From positions 1 to 64,000 of the forward strand of contig JAZRRX010000037.1 in assembly GCA_045651165.1 (NCBI GenBank): DNA of 64,000 nt, given 5' to 3'. A program made the position numbers and the translations under genes. This document shows, one piece after another, positions 59,834-64,000 of the stretch; position 1 is the stretch's first letter; the number at the start of each line of letters is the position of its first letter. The notes under the pieces were generated by a model, which worked only from the letters and a program-made list of their open reading frames with translations, was not told where the DNA came from and did no database searches. The DNA comes from RGIG4608 sp045651165 (GTDB taxonomy: Bacteria > Bacillota > Clostridia > Oscillospirales > CAG-272).

Positions 59834-59913
59834 AAAATGATAATTTATGGTTTTGTGAACCTTGATTATAAAATAAAAAAGCATTTAAATATAAACGAAA
59901 GGTAGGATTGTGT

Positions 59914-61218
59914 ATGTCTTTTTTTATGAATAGCATTCCCGTTCCAATGAGAAAGAATACCGCAGGCACTCCTTCTGCAACTATGGGTGATGCTAAAGTC
60001 GTTACTCTTCCTATGCAGATGCACATTGGTGAGCCGGCTAAACCTGTTGTTAAAATGGGTGATCTTGTTAAGGTTGGAACATTAATTGCTGAGGCTAATG
60101 GAGAATTATCATCTCCTATTTATGCGAGCGTTTCCGGTAAGGTAACAAAACTCGCCGATTACGTTACTGTATCTGGTAAAACAGTACCTGCAGTTGTAAT
60201 CACATCCGATGGCGAGATGGTTCGCGAAGAATTTGAAGCACCCGCTGTGAACACACGCGAAGAACTTCTTGCAGCTATTTTGAATAGCGGAGTAGTTGGT
60301 CTTGGAGGTGCTGGATTCCCAACACATCGTAAGTTTGACGTTGATTTCGAAAAAGTTGAAGTTCTTATCGTTAATGGTACAGAGTGTGAGCCCTTTATCA
60401 CAAGTGATGATCACACAATGAACGAAAGAGCAGGGGATATTGAATACGCTCTTAAAGCATATCAAAATTATTTTGGTATCAAGCGCATCATTATCGGCGT
60501 TGGCGATAATAAAAAAGATGCTAATGCAAAAATGGAGGAAGTTGCTTCTCACATTCTTGGTTCAGAAGTAATGGCATTCCCCTCTACCTACTCACACGGA
60601 AGTGAAGAGGCAATTATTTACCACACACTTGGCAAGGTTCTTTCTGCAGAACAGCACCCAATAGATCTTGGTTGCCTTGTTACAAACGTAACTACAGTTG
60701 CTACTATTGGTCACTATCTTAAGACAGGTGAACCTCTTACACACAGATTTGTTACTGTTGACGGTGCGTGTGTTAAAAATCCTCAGTGCGTTCTTGCACC
60801 CATCGGTGTATCACTTGCAGAGCTTATTGAATTCTGTGGTGGATTTGTAGAAGAACCTCAAAAGGTTGTAGTTGGTGGCCCTATGATGGGTATATCCGTT
60901 CCTTCTCTTGATACACCCGTTACTAAAACAACAAATGCGGTACTTGCTCTTTCTGAAGAGCAAACTCGTTTCCCAAAAGAAACAGCTTGTATTCGTTGTG
61001 GTAAATGTACAAATAACTGTCCTTTGGGTCTTGCACCTGCAGCTATTGAAAAAGCATATAAGCAGAAAGATGCTGAGCTTCTTCAAAAGCTTATGGTAAA
61101 TGTATGTATGGAGTGTGGAAGCTGCTCATATCTTTGCCCTGCGCATCGCCCCTTGGTACAGACTAATAAGCTTGCAAAAATGTTTTTGCAAGAAGAACAA
61201 AGCAAAGGAGGCAACTAA
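59914..61218 (+). CDS. rnfC: Rnf complex subunit C
   Basis: A 434-residue NADH-binding subunit of the Na+/H+-translocating ferredoxin:NAD+ oxidoreductase. GLGGAGFPTHRK (NADH/FMN loop) and two [4Fe-4S] motifs CIRCGKCTNNCP and CMECGSCSYLCP near the C-terminus are clear. Start set at the ATG at 59914; an in-frame TTG two codons upstream is less likely. First gene of the operon; rnfD follows after 3 bases. Confidence 0.95.
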   Translation: MSFFMNSIPVPMRKNTAGTPSATMGDAKVVTLPMQMHIGEPAKPVVKMGDLVKVGTLIAEANGELSSPIYASVSGKVTKLADYVTVSGKTVPAVVITSDGEMVREEFEAPAVNTREELLAAILNSGVVGLGGAGFPTHRKFDVDFEKVEVLIVNGTECEPFITSDDHTMNERAGDIEYALKAYQNYFGIKRIIIGVGDNKKDANAKMEEVASHILGSEVMAFPSTYSHGSEEAIIYHTLGKVLSAEQHPIDLGCLVTNVTTVATIGHYLKTGEPLTHRFVTVDGACVKNPQCVLAPIGVSLAELIEFCGGFVEEPQKVVVGGPMMGISVPSLDTPVTKTTNAVLALSEEQTRFPKETACIRCGKCTNNCPLGLAPAAIEKAYKQKDAELLQKLMVNVCMECGSCSYLCPAHRPLVQTNKLAKMFLQEEQSKGGN

Positions 61219-61221
61219 ATA

Positions 61222-62148
61222 ATGAATAAAATGTTGCATATGTCCGTTTCTCCCCATATTCACTGTGGAAGAAGCACATCACAAATTATGCGTGACGTTT
61301 TTGTTGCACTTGTTCCTGCCGCAGGCGCAGGTGTTGCAATCTTCGGACTTCGCGCACTCCTCGTTATTGCTGTTTGCGTTGCGAGCTGTGTTGGTCTTGA
61401 AGCATTGTTTAATTATATCGTTAAAAAAGAGCAGACAATCGGTGATTACAGCGCGGCTGTAACAGGATTGCTTCTTGCACTTAATCTCCCTGCAAATATT
61501 CCTGTATGGCAATGTGTTGTGGGTTCTGCATTTGCAATCATTATTGTAAAATGCTTGTTTGGTGGACTTGGCTATAACGTAGTTAATCCCGCTATCACAG
61601 CAAGAGTATTTATGCTTGTATCTTTCGCAAGCGTAGGTAAGGCAGCTCAACCCATATTGGCTGATACAGTTACTGGTGCTACACCTTTGGCACGCTTTGC
61701 AGAGGGTGAAACAGTTGGACTTATGGACCTCTTCTTTGGAACACACGGTGGTACTATAGGTGAAACTTGCATTATTGCTTTGCTTTTGGGATTCCTTTAT
61801 CTCCTTGTTAAACGCGTTATTACATGGCAGATTCCCGTAACATTTATCGGTAGCGTTTTCGTATTCTCTTTCCTTATGGAAGGCGATGCAATGAAGGCGT
61901 TGGCTCTTACACTTTCAGGTGGACTTATTCTCGGTGCAGTATTTATGGCTACCGACTACGTAACAAGCCCTGTTACTCCTTGGGGTAAAGTAATCTTTGG
62001 TGTTGGATGCGGTCTTTTGACATTCCTTATCAGATATTTTGGAACTTATATTGAGGGCGTTTCCTTTGCGATACTTATTATGAATATACTTACACCCTAT
62101 ATTGATAAGTTTACAGCACATAAGGTATTTGGAGGTAAGAAGGCATGA
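61222..62148 (+). CDS. rnfD: Rnf complex subunit D
   Basis: A 308-residue membrane subunit with about eight to ten helices. The covalent FMN site TGATPLARF (around 151-159) is intact. MSVSPHIHCGRSTSQIMRDVF is the family start. It overlaps rnfG by 4 bases; AAAGGAGG precedes the ATG. Confidence 0.95.
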   Translation: MNKMLHMSVSPHIHCGRSTSQIMRDVFVALVPAAGAGVAIFGLRALLVIAVCVASCVGLEALFNYIVKKEQTIGDYSAAVTGLLLALNLPANIPVWQCVVGSAFAIIIVKCLFGGLGYNVVNPAITARVFMLVSFASVGKAAQPILADTVTGATPLARFAEGETVGLMDLFFGTHGGTIGETCIIALLLGFLYLLVKRVITWQIPVTFIGSVFVFSFLMEGDAMKALALTLSGGLILGAVFMATDYVTSPVTPWGKVIFGVGCGLLTFLIRYFGTYIEGVSFAILIMNILTPYIDKFTAHKVFGGKKA

Positions 62149-63323
62149 AAAAGCATTTGAAAAGTATTCTTACACTCTTTGCTATTTGTGCGATAGTTTC
62201 TATTGCACTTGCGGTTTGTTTTGAAATTACAAACCCAATCATTCTCGAAAGACAACAGGCAGCTGCAAGCGGTGCGCTTCTTGAAGTAATGCCTGAGGGT
62301 GGTACATTCGAAAAGATGGACACAAGTTCTTATACTCTTCCTGCTACTATTAAGGAAGTGCATAAGGCAAGCAATGGTGGTTATGTATTCCAAGTGGAAT
62401 TTGCCGGATTTAATCCCGGCAACGTTGCAATGATCGGTGTTTCTGCTGACGGCAAGGTTACAGGTACAAAGATTATTACTAACGTAGAGTCCTCAGGTTA
62501 CGGTGCAGACCATCTTCCTGCTCTTGATGGCAAGGGACATTACAACGGCGCTGATGCTTCAACAATTGATAGTGTTGACACAGTTTCTGGTTGTACAGTT
62601 TCCACAAAGGCATATCGTGCAGTTGTTAAAGACACACTTAATGCCGCCCTTATTCTCGGTGGTGGCGAAGTTGACCTTCGTGATCCCGCACAAATTCTTA
62701 ATGACAATCTCAATGCAGCACTCGGTACAGAGGGCGTTGAATTCGACAAACATTTCTTCACCGAAGTAGTTGAAGGCGTTGATGCTATCTACGTTGCAAA
62801 GACAGGTGAAGGCCATGTTGTAGTGATTGGTGAAACATTTGTTGGTGTTGATGCTGAGGGCAACGTTGTTGGTGAAGCAAATGAAGTAGCAGCAAATGCA
62901 ATTGCAACAATCAAAGAAACAACATTTACTGAACTTAATCTTTCTGAATTCACAGGACTTTCTAAGAGAATTAAGTCCGCAAAGGTTACAAACGCCGGCG
63001 TTTATGTAATTGAAGTTGAAGGCGCAGGATTTGGTATCAATGGTGATTCTCACTACGGTGCTTCTCGTGAATATATCCAAATTAGAGTTTCTATTACTGC
63101 TGACGGTACAATTGTTGACTGTTATACAGTTTACCAGAGCGAAACAAATGGATTCGGTTCAGCTTGTGCTGATGAAGAATTCTATGGTCAGTTTGCTGGC
63201 AAGACACAAAATAACTACAAAGATATCATCATTGCAGGTTCAACCTACACAACTGATGGTTATCATTCCGCTATAAAGAATGCCTTTAAGGCAGTTGCAA
63301 TTTTCGAAGGAGGTGCTAACTAA
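62145..63323 (+). CDS. rnfG: Rnf complex subunit G, with duplicated FMN-binding domain
   Basis: A 392-residue RnfG, about twice the usual 190-210. An N-terminal membrane helix (8-28) anchors two FMN_bind-like domains. The first has SGCTVSTKAY (about 147-157) in place of the SGAT flavinylation motif; the second (about 215-392) ends with an AGSTYTTDGYHSAI block near 365. One or both may carry FMN. Same operon, overlaps rnfD by 4 bases and rnfE by 1. Confidence 0.9.
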   Translation: MKKHLKSILTLFAICAIVSIALAVCFEITNPIILERQQAAASGALLEVMPEGGTFEKMDTSSYTLPATIKEVHKASNGGYVFQVEFAGFNPGNVAMIGVSADGKVTGTKIITNVESSGYGADHLPALDGKGHYNGADASTIDSVDTVSGCTVSTKAYRAVVKDTLNAALILGGGEVDLRDPAQILNDNLNAALGTEGVEFDKHFFTEVVEGVDAIYVAKTGEGHVVVIGETFVGVDAEGNVVGEANEVAANAIATIKETTFTELNLSEFTGLSKRIKSAKVTNAGVYVIEVEGAGFGINGDSHYGASREYIQIRVSITADGTIVDCYTVYQSETNGFGSACADEEFYGQFAGKTQNNYKDIIIAGSTYTTDGYHSAIKNAFKAVAIFEGGAN

Positions 63324-64000
63324 TGAGTAAGAATAACAATCTCTCTGTTATAACAAAGGGTATTCTTAAAGAAAACCCTGTATTCGTGCTTGTTCTTGGC
63401 ACATGTCCTACTCTTGCCGTAACAAATAACGTGTTCGGCGCATTTGGTATGGGTATTGCGGCTATGATAGTTCTTATCTGCTCAAATATGCTCATTTCTG
63501 CACTTCGTAAGGTTATTCCTGACAGTGTTCGTATTCCTTCTTATATCGTAATCATCGCGGGCTTTGTTACTATCGTTCAGATGGTTGTTCAGGCGTTCTT
63601 GCCCGACCTTGACAAAATGCTTGGTGTATATCTTCCTCTTATAGTTGTTAACTGTATCATTCTTGGTAGAGCCGAGATGTTTGCAGGTAAGAACACAGTT
63701 GGAAAGAGCGCACTTGACGGCGTTGGTATGGGTATCGGATTTACACTTGCCTTAGTTTCTATGGCAGTGGTTCGTGAGGTTTTGGGTTCTGCGTCATTTG
63801 CAGGAACTGCAATTCCTTTCCTTGAGCCATATAAGATTGCTTTCCTTTCAAAAGCACCTGGTGGCTTGCTTGTTTACGGTCTTCTTATTGCCGTTGTTTA
63901 CGTTGTTACAAATGGAGCAGCACCCAAGAAGAGATCATTCTCTTGCGAAGGCTGTCCTTCACGTGCTCATTGTAATCCTGCCGCTTGTGGCGGAGAAAAG
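63323..64000 (+). CDS. rnfE: Rnf complex subunit E (partial at window end)
   Basis: A reading frame that starts ATG at 63323, after AAGGAGGT, and is still open at the last base (226 codons seen). MSKNNNLSVITKGILKENPVFVLVLGTCPTLAVTNN is typical RnfE; about six helices follow. The C-terminal end carries a four-cysteine tail, CEGCPSRAHCNPAAC (about 209-223), which is longer than in the classic proteobacterial protein. rnfA and rnfB are expected next. Confidence 0.92.
   Translation, partial: MSKNNNLSVITKGILKENPVFVLVLGTCPTLAVTNNVFGAFGMGIAAMIVLICSNMLISALRKVIPDSVRIPSYIVIIAGFVTIVQMVVQAFLPDLDKMLGVYLPLIVVNCIILGRAEMFAGKNTVGKSALDGVGMGIGFTLALVSMAVVREVLGSASFAGTAIPFLEPYKIAFLSKAPGGLLVYGLLIAVVYVVTNGAAPKKRSFSCEGCPSRAHCNPAACGGEK

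Overview
The window reads as chromosome of an AT-rich, anaerobic Gram-positive bacterium of the class Clostridia (an Oscillospiraceae/Christensenellales-like gut lineage is my best guess; the exact taxon is not visible). The reasons are strong AAGGAGG-type ribosome binding sites, near-consensus sigma-A promoters that usually end in TGATATAAT, an L27 with the Firmicutes N-terminal extension next to its Prp protease, NrdR, CoaX, an Rnf complex, an Nfn transhydrogenase, and extracytoplasmic proteins with poly-threonine linkers. No plasmid, complete prophage, IS with an intact transposase pair, or CRISPR array is present. Genes are short transcription units on both strands, each usually closed by a clear rho-independent terminator.

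Layout. 0-5 kb (minus strand): a partial exported protein, an acyl-CoA synthetase, a THUMP RNA methyltransferase, a degenerate SOD-like protein, and the rplU-prp-rpmA ribosomal operon behind an L21-type leader. 5-17 kb: a giant SGNH-like surface protein, tRNA-Arg, an acyltransferase, an M20 peptidase with two membrane proteins, a second SGNH lipoprotein, a cation/proton antiporter, and nrdR. 17-19 kb: a cluster of very small genes, two of them associated with LexA-type (SOS) boxes. 19-30 kb: an ABC-F ATPase, an amidohydrolase divergent from an Asn/Gln-only small protein, a CofE-like ligase, a family-4 UDG with a D,D-carboxypeptidase, a DUF1538 membrane protein translationally coupled to a tandem P-II protein, a Gly-rich TPM-like membrane protein, and tRNA-Gln whose 3' end is duplicated downstream.

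30-43 kb: an SDR, a two-subunit chromate-type transporter, a frameshifted SDR, a membrane-anchored trigger-factor-like foldase, yceD-rpmF, a DUF3737 protein, a sugar ABC importer (two permeases and a binding protein, no ATPase), and coaX with an ECF S component. A 335-bp inverted-repeat element full of hairpins lies at 42.7-43.0 kb. 43-56 kb: an FAD oxidoreductase, a surface M3-like metallopeptidase with a Thr linker, an operon of a ZIP transporter, a YitT/hydrolase fusion and a flavodoxin, then a GPH sugar symporter, carboxylesterase, PepF, and NUDIX followed by a REP-associated transposase that carries two REP-like hairpins inside its own coding sequence. 56-64 kb: an XRE regulator pair, NfnAB, DUF1622, and the start of an rnfCDGE(AB) operon cut by the window end.

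Metabolic reading (inference): Rnf couples reduced ferredoxin/NAD to an ion gradient and Nfn links ferredoxin, NADH and NADPH, as expected in a fermenting anaerobe. Sugar import, esterases and peptidases fit a polymer-degrading lifestyle. The most unusual items are the REP-in-RAYT arrangement, the tandem P-II/DUF1538 pair, the YitT-hydrolase fusion, the Asn/Gln-rich protein, and the structured inverted-repeat element.
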